Assembly: GCA_900554325.1 (NCBI GenBank)
Contig: USHA01000003.1
Span: 1-59,733 of the forward strand
Source of the DNA: an uncultured Collinsella sp.
GTDB lineage: Bacteria > Actinomycetota > Coriobacteriia > Coriobacteriales > Coriobacteriaceae
Direction: 5' to 3'
Length of the DNA: 59,733 nt
A program made the translations under genes and the position numbers. The notes below the pieces were generated by a model. The model worked only from the letters and a program-made list of their open reading frames with translations. It was not told where the DNA came from and searched no databases. Position 1 is the first letter of the stretch. Every line of letters begins with the position of its first letter. Shown one piece after another: positions 1 through 8,703 of this stretch.

Positions 1-1019
1 GCCCGGGTGGCGCCCGCAACATTGGTCGCGGCGGCAAGCCGACCGATCGTGTCGCGCACATCCTCGTTCACGACGTCGGCCGCCTCATCCTGAAGCGTCA
101 GCAGCACGTCGCGCATGAGCGTCCGCGCGCTCGCCAGCGCTTCCATGATACCCGAACGCTCGCGCGCGTTGAGTTCGCGCTTGTTGCGGTCCTCAAGCTG
201 CTTCAATGCTCCACGCGACAGGTAATCGGCGTTTTGCTCGAGCACCTTTTCCTGCGTGGACTTGACCTCGGCGAGCGGCGCCTTAACGGCGACGATGAGT
301 GACTTGGCGCGGCTGAGCACGTCGGCCTCGTCGGCGGCGATAAGCGAATCGATGGCGCGAACCATCTGACGGCGGGCGTCCTGGCGCTCGGCGCTCTTGA
401 GGAACTCGATGCCACGCGTGGGGCTTCCCGCTACGGCGACGGCCATGCGGCAACGCGCAGGGTCCTGACCGGTGGCGCGGCTCACGGCCTGCGCGGCGAC
501 GACGGGCGATACCAGCCGAAACGGCACGCACTGGCAGCGGCTCACGATGGTGGGCAACATCACGTCTGCCGAGGTGCCCAGCAGGATGAACATAACGCCC
601 TCGGGCGGCTCCTCGAGTGTTTTGAGCAGTGCGTTGGCGGTGTTGGCGCGCAGTTGCTCGGCACGGTCGATGATGTAGACCTTGGCCTTGGCACGGATGG
701 GCGCCAGCGGAACGTCGTCGAGCAGCTCGCGGGTCTGGGCGATGAGGTAGCCCGTGGCGCTCTCGGGCGTGTAATAGTGCACGTCGGGGTGCGTATGGCG
801 GGCGACGCGCACGCAGCTATCGCATGAGCCGCAGCCATCCTGCTCGCACAGGAAGGCTTGGGCGAGCGCCCACGCGGCGTCGAGCTTGCCCGCGCTGGGC
901 GCGCCCAAAAACAGGTAGGCGTGCGATGCGCGACCGCTGGCGACGGCATTGGTCAAAAAGTCGCGCACGCGCTCTTGGGTGTCGAGCTTGGCCAGCAGGC
1001 TTGCCTGAGCGAGGGCCAT
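1..1019 (-). CDS. holB: DNA polymerase III delta' subunit (3' end beyond window)
   Basis: Clamp-loader subunit that helps load the beta sliding clamp onto primed DNA. The visible 339 residues hold a degenerate P-loop, GAPSAGKL at about 39-46, where the usual Thr/Ser after Lys is Leu, as expected for a delta' that does not hydrolyse ATP. A zinc module follows (Cys58, 63, 66, 69) and then the sensor-like SRC motif at about 160-162 in IVSRCQCVPF. The gene starts one base after the tmk stop, so the two are surely co-transcribed; tmk-holB is a common bacterial pair. The C-terminus is cut by the window edge. DnaX tau/gamma is the alternative but would keep an intact Walker A. Confidence 0.9.
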   Translation of the reverse strand, partial: MALAQASLLAKLDTQERVRDFLTNAVASGRASHAYLFLGAPSAGKLDAAWALAQAFLCEQDGCGSCDSCVRVARHTHPDVHYYTPESATGYLIAQTRELLDDVPLAPIRAKAKVYIIDRAEQLRANTANALLKTLEEPPEGVMFILLGTSADVMLPTIVSRCQCVPFRLVSPVVAAQAVSRATGQDPARCRMAVAVAGSPTRGIEFLKSAERQDARRQMVRAIDSLIAADEADVLSRAKSLIVAVKAPLAEVKSTQEKVLEQNADYLSRGALKQLEDRNKRELNARERSGIMEALASARTLMRDVLLTLQDEAADVVNEDVRDTIGRLAAATNVAGATR

Positions 1020-1020
1020 G

Positions 1021-1704
1021 TTACTCGGCCTCCTGGGCAAGCGCGGCGGTGACGGCGTCTTGCGGAATGTCGAGACCGTATGCGCGAATCTGCTCGACCG
1101 TCTTCTCGAAGACTTCCTCGACGGTCGCAGTGGCGTCGATGAGTTTTACGCGGTTTGGTTCCTCGGCGGCAATGGCGCAAAATCCCTGGTAGACGCGCTC
1201 TTGGAAGGTCATGCCTTTTGCCTCCATGCGATCTGCCGCGCCACGGGCTGCCATGCGTAGCGCCGCCTGCTCGGGTGTGATGTGGTAGACGAGCGTGAGC
1301 GCCGGATGCGTACCGGCGACAGCCAGGTTGTTGGCATCGCGTACCATCTGACGGTCGAGACCATCGGCAAACGCCTGATAGCAGGTCGTGGAATCGTAGA
1401 AACGGTCGCACAGGACCACCTTGCCGGCCGCGAGGGCGGGCGCGATAACCTCATGCACTAGCTGGGCGCGCGCCGCCTCGTAGAGCAACAGCTCGCAAGT
1501 ATCGCCCATCGCCGTATTGGCGGGGTCGAGCAGCAGGGCGCGGATCTTTTCGCTGATGGCGGTACCGCCCGGCTCGCGCAGGCTCACAACCTGGTAGCCA
1601 GCGAGTTCAAGAGCGCGGGCAAGCAGGCGCGCCTGCGTGGACTTGCCGGCGCCATCGACGCCCTCGAGCGTGATAAAGCTATGTTGAGCGGGCTCAAAAG
1701 CCAT
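1021..1704 (-). CDS. tmk: Thymidylate kinase
   Basis: Phosphorylates dTMP to dTDP in dTTP synthesis. The 227-residue protein is of normal length. It shows Walker A GVDGAGKST at about 15-23, the DRFYDSTTCYQ segment at about 100-110 that contacts the nucleotide monophosphate, and an Arg-rich LID region near 150-170. It lies directly upstream of holB. The sequence upstream of its start holds a dispersed palindrome (1809-1877) and a short GTCCCC-type repeat, so its promoter must lie in or beside repeat DNA. Confidence 0.95.
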   Translation of the reverse strand: MAFEPAQHSFITLEGVDGAGKSTQARLLARALELAGYQVVSLREPGGTAISEKIRALLLDPANTAMGDTCELLLYEAARAQLVHEVIAPALAAGKVVLCDRFYDSTTCYQAFADGLDRQMVRDANNLAVAGTHPALTLVYHITPEQAALRMAARGAADRMEAKGMTFQERVYQGFCAIAAEEPNRVKLIDATATVEEVFEKTVEQIRAYGLDIPQDAVTAALAQEAE

Positions 1705-1780
1705 GGGCGCAGCCCCTTCCTACAAGGCGCGTAAATGCAGATATATATCAACCAAGCCATGATACCCCAGTGCTCGGTGC

Positions 1781-1799
1781 GTCCCCAATGGCTAAAGGT
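1781..1799. repeat. Short GTCCCC repeat fragment (family D)
   Basis: CGTCCCCAATGGCTA here matches CGTCCCCAATGACTA downstream of the zinc-ribbon gene at one mismatch, and relates to the copies near 31.2 kb. It lies a few bases from palindrome A1, so the tmk upstream region is a cluster of two repeat types. Confidence 0.5.
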
Positions 1800-1808
1800 G
1801 CCTTTCCA

Positions 1809-1877
1809 AAGTTGCGGTGAAATAGGGACTGATTGAAGCTCTGAGACCGCCAAACAGTCCCTATTTCACCGCAACTT
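1809..1877. repeat. Dispersed palindrome, family A copy 1
   Basis: A perfect 23-bp inverted repeat (arms 1809-1831 and 1855-1877) with a 23-nt loop. The arm contains GCGGTGAAATAGGGACTG. Near-identical arms occur at 40648-40716 and 47364-47432 with unrelated loops. It sits between the divergent tmk and the zinc-ribbon gene. Arm length and spacing resemble REP-type or miniature mobile palindromes; no mobilising transposase is seen in the window. Confidence 0.85.
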
Positions 1878-1945
1878 ATGATGGGGAATTTTGTGCGCTG
1901 GGTATAATCGTCGTATTGCATTGAAATGTGGCGAAAGGAGTGGCA

Positions 1946-2929
1946 ATGTCTAGGTATTGCGCCTCGTGCGGCAAGCTTCTTGCAGATAATGCCAAGTTCT
2001 GCACCTCGTGCGGTGCACCCGTTGAGCAAACAGCCGCGAGCGATAGCCAGCCCGCTTTCGAGCAGACCGGTTCCCTCGATACGCCGCAAGCCAAGGCGGA
2101 TGACCCCCTCGCCTATCGCCCCGACCCCGCCGCAGGCCCCGCGGCCGTCGAGACCACGCAGCGCATACCCGTCGCGAGCGGCTCGCCCCAACAGCAGCCG
2201 GCTCCCGCATACGCGCCCGCTTCGCCACAGACCCCCGCTCCCAAAAAGAGCGGCATCGGGCCGCTTATCGCCGTTATCGTTGTGCTGGTGGCGATCATCA
2301 TCGCCCTGGTCGTTTTCTTTGTGATCAAGCCTTTCGACAGCGCCGCCACGCAGACGACTGCCGAGGTAGCTAAGCTGCACCATGACGTCGACGACGATGA
2401 CCTAAAGCCTCTCGGCGATCCCAACAGCCTGTACGACGATGATGACGATGACTACGAGGATGGCGGCGAAGCAACGCTCTCCGAGCAGAACCTTTACCGC
2501 CGACTGAGCGAATACTACGACTTGCTCGAAGACCTCGACAACTACGTCCGTGGCTGCGCGCAGAACTTCAACGGCAGCTATCTGGAAGAGGATCGAACCA
2601 CCCGTCAAAATCTCGCCGACGTCGCCGAGCGCACGGAAGACACCATCGAGCAGTATTACGACATCGTCGAGGACCTAGACGTCCCGACGAGCTCCAAGAA
2701 CTACAGCTCCTGGAAGGACATCATCGCCCTGTACGACGACCTGGACCACCGCATTGACGCAATCTGTGATGCCTGGGAGATCAGCCTGAAATACGCCAAG
2801 CCTGCGGACCACAAGAATGAGATCGTGGCACCGCTGTCGCGCGACAACGTGGCAGGCACCAATGACAATAAGTACCGCCTAGACTTTGAGGAGCGCTATC
2901 CCGGCGCCAAACCCGTCGAAGTGAACTAG
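1946..2929 (+). CDS. Zinc-ribbon single-pass membrane protein
   Basis: A 327-residue protein of unknown function. An N-terminal zinc ribbon (Cys5, Cys8, Cys19, Cys22, pattern YCASCG...FCTSCGAP) is followed by a Pro/Ala-rich linker, one membrane helix at about 104-127 and a long acidic outer region with an Asp run near residues 160-170. This is the common zinc_ribbon_2-TM layout, with the ribbon predicted inside the cell. The ATG at 1946 is preferred over one 18 bases earlier because GAAAGGAG lies seven bases before it. It is the only rightward gene between two leftward runs. No catalytic motif is visible. Confidence 0.75.
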   Translation: MSRYCASCGKLLADNAKFCTSCGAPVEQTAASDSQPAFEQTGSLDTPQAKADDPLAYRPDPAAGPAAVETTQRIPVASGSPQQQPAPAYAPASPQTPAPKKSGIGPLIAVIVVLVAIIIALVVFFVIKPFDSAATQTTAEVAKLHHDVDDDDLKPLGDPNSLYDDDDDDYEDGGEATLSEQNLYRRLSEYYDLLEDLDNYVRGCAQNFNGSYLEEDRTTRQNLADVAERTEDTIEQYYDIVEDLDVPTSSKNYSSWKDIIALYDDLDHRIDAICDAWEISLKYAKPADHKNEIVAPLSRDNVAGTNDNKYRLDFEERYPGAKPVEVN

Positions 2930-2942
2930 TCGCATGCGACGG

Positions 2943-2985
2943 TCTTAAACGACTAGTCATTCAAGAACGTCCCCAATGACTACGC
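2943..2985. repeat. GTCCCC repeat (family D) after zinc-ribbon gene
   Basis: GACTAGTCATTCAAGAACG followed by TCCCCAATGACTA is shared, with a few changes and in reverse orientation, with the tandem copies at 31174-31216. It starts just past the stop codon of the zinc-ribbon gene and runs up to the terminator. Confidence 0.55.
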
Positions 2986-3028
2986 AAAAAACGAGCGAGG
3001 ATCATGGGACCCTCGCTCGTTTTTGTTT
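2986..3028. terminator. Bidirectional intrinsic terminator
   Basis: Perfect 10-bp stem ACGAGCGAGG/CCTCGCTCGT with a 10-nt loop, A-run on the left and T-run on the right. It can end both the rightward zinc-ribbon gene and the leftward topA transcript. Confidence 0.85.
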
Positions 3029-3051
3029 TGGGCTATGTTTCGGCTGCGCCG

Positions 3052-5646
3052 CTACTTGTCGGCGGCCGCCTTCTTGGTGGTCGTCTTTTTCGCGGCAGTC
3101 TTCTTGGCAGTCGACTTCTTGGCGGTCGAAGTCTTCTTTGCTGCTGTGGTCTTCTTCGCCGTGATCGCCTTGGTCGCAGTCTTGCGGCCGCGGGCGGGCT
3201 TCTTCTCCTTGGTCGGGCAGTCCATATTGACGCAGATACGCCACGGACCGCGCGCCGTGTTGACCACCACGATGGGAGCGCCGCACTCGGGACAGGTCTC
3301 GCCCGTCGCCTCGAGCTTGCCACGCGCCGGCAGCGGATAGCTCACGCCGCAATCGTCATAGTTGGTGCAGCGGATAAAGCGCTTGCCGCTCTTCTCGCTC
3401 TTGTGTGCGATCAGGTCGCCATGGCGTCCGGCCTCGGCACACACCTTGCACTCGCCCACCTTAAGGTCGGGCTCGTAGTTGGTGGGGCACGTGGGGTTCA
3501 CGCAAATCTCGAAGGCCTTCTGGCGGAACGGCTGGCATTTAATGCGCGGCGCGCCGCACTCGGGGCACACGGCTGCCTCGCCCTCGAGCGGGCTCACCTT
3601 GACGCCGCTCGGCACCGGATAGGTCACATCGCAGTCGGGCCAGCCCATGCAGCCGATAAAGCTGCCACGGGTCTTGGCGCTCGTCTTCATAACCAGGTCT
3701 TTGCCGCACTTGGGGCAAGCGCCCACGCGCGCATCGGCCGTGACGGCGTCGCTGATGGCGTCGCCCAGCTCCTGCGTGTGCTTGAGCAGCTCATCGAGCA
3801 CGCCAGCCAGCAGCGCGCGCGAGTGCGTCACGACATGCTCTTCGGTATCCTCGCCGCGCTCCACACGGGTCATGTCGCCATCGAGCTCGCTGGTCATATC
3901 GGGGCTCGTGATGCGCGGGGCAAACTGCGTCAGTGCATCGATGATGGCGATGCCCAGCTGACTCGGCTCCACGGGATCGTTTTTGAGGTAGCGCACGGCG
4001 TACAGGCGCTCGATGATGCTCGCGCGCGTGGACTTGGTGCCCAGGCCGCGCTTCTCCATCTCCTGCACGAGCTTGCCCTGACTGTAGCGCGCGGGCGGCT
4101 CGGTCTGCTTGGCCTCGAGCTTAATGTCGAATACGTCGACCGTATCGCCCTGCTCCAGCGGCGGCATCTGCTCGTCGCGTTTAAGGCCATACGGGTAGGC
4201 CTCGCGGAAACCCGGGGTCACGAGCACATCGCCCGAAGCCACGAACGGCTCACCGTTCACATCGAGCTCGAGCTTGGTGTTCTCGATGGTCGCGGGACCC
4301 ATGAGCGTCGCCAGGAAGCGGCGGGCGATGAGGTCGTAGAGCTTGCGCTGGCCGCCGTCGAGCGTGGACGGATCGCCCTCGCCCGTGGGATAGATAGGCG
4401 GGTGGTCGGTGGTCTCGACCTTGCCGCGCGTGGGCTTCATGGGGCCGGCGAGGACCTTTTTGCATACGGGCGCCAGCGCCGGGTTGATCTTTGCCAGGTC
4501 GCTCACCACGGCGCCCAGATCAAGCGTCGCGGGGTACACGGTATTGTCGACACGCGGGTAGCTGATGAGGCCCGCCATGTAGAGGGACTCGGCGATGCGC
4601 ATGGTACGCGCAGGCGAGATACCCTCGGCTGCGGCGGCAGCCTGCAGCGAGGTGGTCGCAAACGGCGTGGGCGGCTGCTGCTTGCGCGAGCGCTTGGTCA
4701 CCGCGGCGACGGTTGCCGTCGCGACGCCGTCAACATGGCCGTACGCCGTCTCAGCAGCATCCTTGTCGGTAAAGCGTGCCGTCTTGTGCGCAATCTTAAA
4801 TCGGTCGTCCTCGGCAGTACCCTGTGCGGCGCCCATGCCGCGAATCTGCCAATAGTCCTCAGGCACAAACGCCATGCGCTCGCGCTCGCGCTCGACCACC
4901 AGGGCAAGCGTCGGCGTCTGCACGCGGCCGGCGGAACGCACGTTGCCAAAGCCGCCAAACTTGGCGAGCGTCAGGTAGCGCGTGAGCACCGCACCCCAAA
5001 TGAGGTCGATGTGCTGACGGCTCTCGCCGGCATCGGCCAAGTTCTGGTCGAGCGAGACGAGGTTATCGAAGGCCTGCGTGATCTCGGCCTTGGTAAACGA
5101 AGAGTACTGGGCGCGGGCGACCGGCAAGTCCGGCGCAACCTCGCGTACCTTGTTGAGAGCGTCCGAGCCGATCAGCTCGCCCTCGCGATCGAAGTCCGTG
5201 GCGATGATGACACTGTCGGACTTCTTAGCCAGGTTCTTGAGCGAACGAATGAGTTCTTTCTCGGCCGGCAACTTAATGACGGGCGCCCAGGTGAGGTAGG
5301 GCAGGCTCTCGAGCTTCCAGCCCTTGATGGAGATACCGTCGGCAAGAAACGGCTTGCGCTTGGTGTCGTACGGTGGGCGGGCCAGGCCATCGGGCATATC
5401 GGCCGGCAGCATCTCGCCGTCCTCGGTCACCGAATACCAGCCCAGCTTTTTATCGAACAGCACGCTGTCGCAAAAATCGGGCGCAAGGATGTGACCGGCA
5501 AGACCGATCGTCACACACTCCTCGCCCTTCCACTCAAAACGGTAGATGGCGGTGTTGTACACCTTGTCCTTTTTGGGTTTGCCCGTGGACAGACGCTCGG
5601 CGATCTGACGCGCGGCGTCGTTTTTCTCGGCGATGATGAGCTTCAA
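3052..5646 (-). CDS. topA: DNA topoisomerase I
   Basis: Type IA topoisomerase that relaxes negative supercoils. The 864-residue protein has the TOPRIM Glu7 (AEKND) and DFDREGE at 151-157. SAGRVQTPTLAL lies at about 237-248, and the active-site tyrosine is predicted as Tyr362 in ISYPRVDN. At least three C4 zinc modules follow, and the C-terminus is a Lys/Ala/Thr tail of the type that helps bind DNA in actinobacterial TopA. The start is TTG, with AGGAG six bases upstream. It is last in the tat-hyp-topA run. The TOPRIM start resembles some topoisomerase III proteins, but zinc fingers and tail favour TopA. Confidence 0.9.
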   Translation of the reverse strand: MKLIIAEKNDAARQIAERLSTGKPKKDKVYNTAIYRFEWKGEECVTIGLAGHILAPDFCDSVLFDKKLGWYSVTEDGEMLPADMPDGLARPPYDTKRKPFLADGISIKGWKLESLPYLTWAPVIKLPAEKELIRSLKNLAKKSDSVIIATDFDREGELIGSDALNKVREVAPDLPVARAQYSSFTKAEITQAFDNLVSLDQNLADAGESRQHIDLIWGAVLTRYLTLAKFGGFGNVRSAGRVQTPTLALVVERERERMAFVPEDYWQIRGMGAAQGTAEDDRFKIAHKTARFTDKDAAETAYGHVDGVATATVAAVTKRSRKQQPPTPFATTSLQAAAAAEGISPARTMRIAESLYMAGLISYPRVDNTVYPATLDLGAVVSDLAKINPALAPVCKKVLAGPMKPTRGKVETTDHPPIYPTGEGDPSTLDGGQRKLYDLIARRFLATLMGPATIENTKLELDVNGEPFVASGDVLVTPGFREAYPYGLKRDEQMPPLEQGDTVDVFDIKLEAKQTEPPARYSQGKLVQEMEKRGLGTKSTRASIIERLYAVRYLKNDPVEPSQLGIAIIDALTQFAPRITSPDMTSELDGDMTRVERGEDTEEHVVTHSRALLAGVLDELLKHTQELGDAISDAVTADARVGACPKCGKDLVMKTSAKTRGSFIGCMGWPDCDVTYPVPSGVKVSPLEGEAAVCPECGAPRIKCQPFRQKAFEICVNPTCPTNYEPDLKVGECKVCAEAGRHGDLIAHKSEKSGKRFIRCTNYDDCGVSYPLPARGKLEATGETCPECGAPIVVVNTARGPWRICVNMDCPTKEKKPARGRKTATKAITAKKTTAAKKTSTAKKSTAKKTAAKKTTTKKAAADK

Positions 5647-5700
5647 AAGAGGCTCCTATCTCGTGTCTCTGCGGCTACGCCCGCCCGTATGGCGGCCGAC

Positions 5701-6384
5701 TTACGCCCTTGCTTGCTCGATTTGCCCGATGAGCCAGTCGCACCAGGCATCCATGCCCTCGCCCTTGCGCGCGCTCACGGCAAACCGCGGCGCCTGCGGA
5801 TTGAGGTCATCGAGTGTCTTAGTATACCTATCCATGTCAAAATCGAAAGCCGGGGCCACGTCGACCTTATTGAGCAGCTGTGCGCCGGCGTGCTGGAAGA
5901 TGCCCGGGTACTTGATGGGCTTGTCGTCGCCCTCGGGCACCGAGAGAATCATGATGGACAGGTTCTCACCCAGGTCAAAGTCGACCGGGCAGACCAAGTT
6001 GCCCACGTTTTCGATAAAGATGACGTCGATGTTTTGAAGACCCACCGCCTGGTCAAACGCGTCAACGGCCTCCATGATCATGTTACCCTCGAGGTGGCAC
6101 AGACCGCCTGTGTTGATCTGGATGGCGGGCATGCCGGCTTCCTTCATGGTGATGGCATCGACATCCGAGGCGATATCGCCCTCGATGACAGCGCAGCGCA
6201 AGCCGGCCTTGTCGCGCAGGCGCTCGTTGGTGCCCAGGATCGTGGTGGTCTTGCCCGAACCGGGGCTCGACAAGACGTTGATCACATAGGTGTTTGTCTC
6301 ATTATATCGCTGACGCAGCTGATCTGCCAGGCGCTCGTTGCGCGACAGAATCGGCGATGCGATATCAATCGTTTTCTCGGCCAT
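5701..6384 (-). CDS. hypB: Hydrogenase nickel incorporation GTPase HypB
   Basis: GTPase that, with HypA, delivers nickel to the large subunit of [NiFe]-hydrogenase. P-loop SSPGSGKTT is at about 39-47. The dimer-interface nickel ligands are seen as Cys96-His97 (GGLCHLEG) and a further Cys near 132 (NLVCP). The 227-residue protein lacks the His-rich N-terminal nickel store found in some HypB. It follows hypA closely. No hydrogenase structural gene is in the window, so the client must be elsewhere. Confidence 0.93.
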   Translation of the reverse strand: MAEKTIDIASPILSRNERLADQLRQRYNETNTYVINVLSSPGSGKTTTILGTNERLRDKAGLRCAVIEGDIASDVDAITMKEAGMPAIQINTGGLCHLEGNMIMEAVDAFDQAVGLQNIDVIFIENVGNLVCPVDFDLGENLSIMILSVPEGDDKPIKYPGIFQHAGAQLLNKVDVAPAFDFDMDRYTKTLDDLNPQAPRFAVSARKGEGMDAWCDWLIGQIEQARA

Positions 6385-6439
6385 ACTTAGCGCTCCTTAC
6401 TTTGGCCCCTTTATACCCCATCACTAGATGGCTAGCGGG

Positions 6440-6796
6440 CTAATCGTCGGGGGTTTCGATTTCGATGCTTGCGATGTCGAGCTCGCGGCCGTGCAGCAGA
6501 CGCACGTTGGCGCCGCCACATTGGGGACAGCGGCAATGGAAGCGGTCGTGCTCAAAGACCTCCCCGCAGTCCAGGCACTCGCTTTGTGGATGGACCTCCT
6601 CCACGGCAAGCTCGCAGCCTCGCGTGAGCGGGTCCTCGTCGCGAAACGTCTCCCACGCAAAGTCAAGCGCCTCGCGCACGACCTCGGTCATATCCCCGAT
6701 ACGCAGCGTTACCAAAACGGCGCGCGAGGCCCCCGCCCCACGCGCCGCACGAATCACTGTATCGAGTATGCCGTTGACAATGCCAACCTCGTGCAT
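6440..6796 (-). CDS. hypA: Hydrogenase maturation nickel chaperone HypA
   Basis: Binds nickel and hands it to the HypB/hydrogenase complex. The 118-residue protein starts with the nickel-binding MHE motif (His2) and carries the structural zinc site Cys74, Cys77, Cys90, Cys93 (CLDC...CPQC). GGAG nine bases before ATG supports the start. It begins 6 bases after tatC ends and is followed by hypB, so it is probably in one transcript with the Tat genes. Confidence 0.94.
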   Translation of the reverse strand: MHEVGIVNGILDTVIRAARGAGASRAVLVTLRIGDMTEVVREALDFAWETFRDEDPLTRGCELAVEEVHPQSECLDCGEVFEHDRFHCRCPQCGGANVRLLHGRELDIASIEIETPDD

Positions 6797-6802
6797 ACCG
6801 AT

Positions 6803-7597
6803 TTACTCCTCGCTATCCTCTTCGTCGTCCGAAAACAGGTCCAGACGGCTCACAAACAAGCCCTCCTTACCCTCGCGCGCGGTAATGACCACGCGAGCGA
6901 TGGCGAGCGAAATCTCGTAGAGCGAGAGCAGGGCGCCATACATGAGGCCCAGCGTAACGGGCGAGCCGTCGGGCGTAATCACAGCCGAGCCCGCAAGCAG
7001 GCCAACGTATACGTAACGCCAGGCACTGCGGAAGGCCGCATAGGACACAATATGGAAGACGGACAGGTAGAAGATGATGAGCGGCAGCTCAAACGCCACA
7101 CCAAAGCCGATCATAAAGAGCAGCTCCATGTTGACGTAGTTCTCCAGGTCGGGCAGCGCCGTGGCGACGGCCGAGGTCTCACCGATAAGCCACTCAAAGC
7201 CCGCCGGGATGATGATGAAGTAGCAGAAGATAGCGCCCAGGAAGAACAGCACCGTCGAGGCGAGCACCGTGGGCACGACCCATTTGCGCTCGTTGGGACG
7301 CAGTGCCGGCAGGAAAAATGCCAGAATCTGCCAGATGATCATGGGCGTGCACATGACCACGGCCATCTTGATGGCCAGCGAGAAGCGCAAGCCAAAGCCG
7401 CCCAGCGTGGTGGTGATGTAGAACTTACCGTCCGGCACAAAGGAGCGGATAGGGTCTTCCAAGATGTCGAGCACCACGGGCGTGGCGAAATACAGCACGA
7501 TGGCGGCGGCAAACACCGACACGACCACGATGGTCAGGCGGCGACGGAGCTCTCCCAAGTGATCGAAGAGCGGCATGCGCGCAGGTCCGATAGGCAT
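6803..7597 (-). CDS. tatC: Sec-independent translocase TatC
   Basis: Core twin-arginine receptor, 264 residues with six predicted membrane helices. The N-terminus holds the FDHLGELRRRL segment typical of TatC, and FxxSxxEHxxE-like conserved polar sites are placed as expected before the first helix. Its ATG overlaps the tatA stop as TAATG, showing translational coupling. It is followed within 6 bases by hypA. An acidic C-terminal tail (DDEEDSEE) is present. Confidence 0.93.
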   Translation of the reverse strand: MPIGPARMPLFDHLGELRRRLTIVVVSVFAAAIVLYFATPVVLDILEDPIRSFVPDGKFYITTTLGGFGLRFSLAIKMAVVMCTPMIIWQILAFFLPALRPNERKWVVPTVLASTVLFFLGAIFCYFIIIPAGFEWLIGETSAVATALPDLENYVNMELLFMIGFGVAFELPLIIFYLSVFHIVSYAAFRSAWRYVYVGLLAGSAVITPDGSPVTLGLMYGALLSLYEISLAIARVVITAREGKEGLFVSRLDLFSDDEEDSEE

Positions 7598-8184
7598 TAC
7601 TCATCGCCTCCCTTCGGGGCATCGGCGGCAGCGGCGTCGTCCTCGGCCTCGAGCTCACGAGCGAGCTGGTCGACGACGGCCTTGCGCTTGCGGGGACGAC
7701 GGGCGTAGAGGTCAGCCGTCGTGGGCTCTGTCGGCTCGGGCTCGGACTCGGGCTCTGCAGCAGGCTCGGGCTCGACGACAGGCTCGGCGGCAGCGGCAGG
7801 CTCGGCGCCCTCGGCCTCGGACTCCTCAGCAGCACCCTCGCCCTCGGCGGCACCCTCGCTCGCAGCCTTCTCGGCAGCAAGGCGGGCACGGCGCTCGGCA
7901 AAGGTCTCCTTCTTGGCGGGCGCTGCCGTCTCGGCGGCATCCTCGTCCGCATCGGAATCGTCATCGACGGCAGTCTTCTTGGGCTTGACCGGTGCCGAAG
8001 CGGCCTCGCTCACCGGATCGATAATCTCGGACTGAACAACGGCCGTCATCTTTTCCTGCGTCTCGCGGAACTGACGGATGGCACGGCCGATCGTGCGGCC
8101 CATCTGTGGGAGCTTATCCGGGCCAAACAGCAAAAAGCCGAAGACCACGATGATCGCGAGCTCACCCTCTCCAATACCAAACAC
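7597..8184 (-). CDS. tatA: Tat translocase TatA/TatB-type protein
   Basis: Forms the Tat pore or docking partner. With the GTG start at 8184 the protein is 195 residues: a short N-terminal helix FGIGEGELAIIVVFGFLLFG, the hinge FGPDKLPQ, an amphipathic helix to about residue 45, then a long Ala/Glu/Pro-rich acidic tail. GTG is chosen over the longer reading frame because GGAGG lies five bases before it and TatA/B begins directly with the helix. Family TatA and TatB are hard to separate here; only one such gene is in the cluster, so the symbol is provisional. Confidence 0.85.
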   Translation of the reverse strand: MFGIGEGELAIIVVFGFLLFGPDKLPQMGRTIGRAIRQFRETQEKMTAVVQSEIIDPVSEAASAPVKPKKTAVDDDSDADEDAAETAAPAKKETFAERRARLAAEKAASEGAAEGEGAAEESEAEGAEPAAAAEPVVEPEPAAEPESEPEPTEPTTADLYARRPRKRKAVVDQLARELEAEDDAAAADAPKGGDE

Positions 8185-8254
8185 ACATACCTCCAAGGCT
8201 CGATGTGAGTCGAGCCCGCACCGCGCCATTCGGCCGGAACTCGTCTATTCATTC

Positions 8255-8270
8255 GGTCAAGTATAGCGCC
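8255..8270 (-). promoter_or_regulatory. Possible -10 for the tat-hyp-topA run
   Basis: On the minus strand TATACT lies about 75 bases before the tatA GTG. No clear -35 is seen, so this is a weak call. Confidence 0.3.
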
Positions 8271-8337
8271 CGGACGCCAAAACGTCCGAGCGCATCACAA
8301 ACATATGCCAAACGGCATGCCCTTTTGGGGGCAAAGA

Positions 8338-8652
8338 TTATGCAGCGGTGATCGAAATCTCCTGGTCGACACCCAACAGCTGAACCACGCGCATCACCGG
8401 GGGCTGCACATTGGTGCAGCTAAAGCGCTTGCCGTGGTCGACCGCGTGGTGCGCGGCGCCCACGAGCACGCCAATGCCCGTCGAATCGATGTAGCTCACC
8501 TGGGCAAAATCGAGCTCAACGGCCTCAGTGGGCTGCTCGAGCGCCAGGTCGATGGCATTGCGCAGGCTATCGGCGTTAGAGATATCGATCTCGCCGGTTA
8601 CCTTAATGGTGTAGAGCTCTGGCGTGGGGTTGGTGGAAATACCCAAATCCAT
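8338..8652 (-). CDS. STAS-domain anti-sigma factor antagonist
   Basis: A 104-residue single STAS domain of the SpoIIAA/RsbV type. The predicted phosphorylation site is Ser57 in YIDSTGIGVL, the usual position in this family. GGAG seven bases before ATG supports the start. No anti-sigma kinase or sigma factor is adjacent, so its partner is unknown. It sits between aspT and the tat run in the same direction. Confidence 0.88.
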   Translation of the reverse strand: MDLGISTNPTPELYTIKVTGEIDISNADSLRNAIDLALEQPTEAVELDFAQVSYIDSTGIGVLVGAAHHAVDHGKRFSCTNVQPPVMRVVQLLGVDQEISITAA

Positions 8653-8703
8653 GTATACGCTCCTTTGTGTATCGAAAGTGCGGATAGTACGGGAAGCCGC
8701 GCG

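Noticed and set aside
3004..6390. Very long open frame on the plus strand opposite topA and hypB
   Set aside because: It mirrors the codon structure of GC-rich topA and hypB, has no ribosome site or recognisable domain, and the minus-strand genes have clear catalytic motifs.
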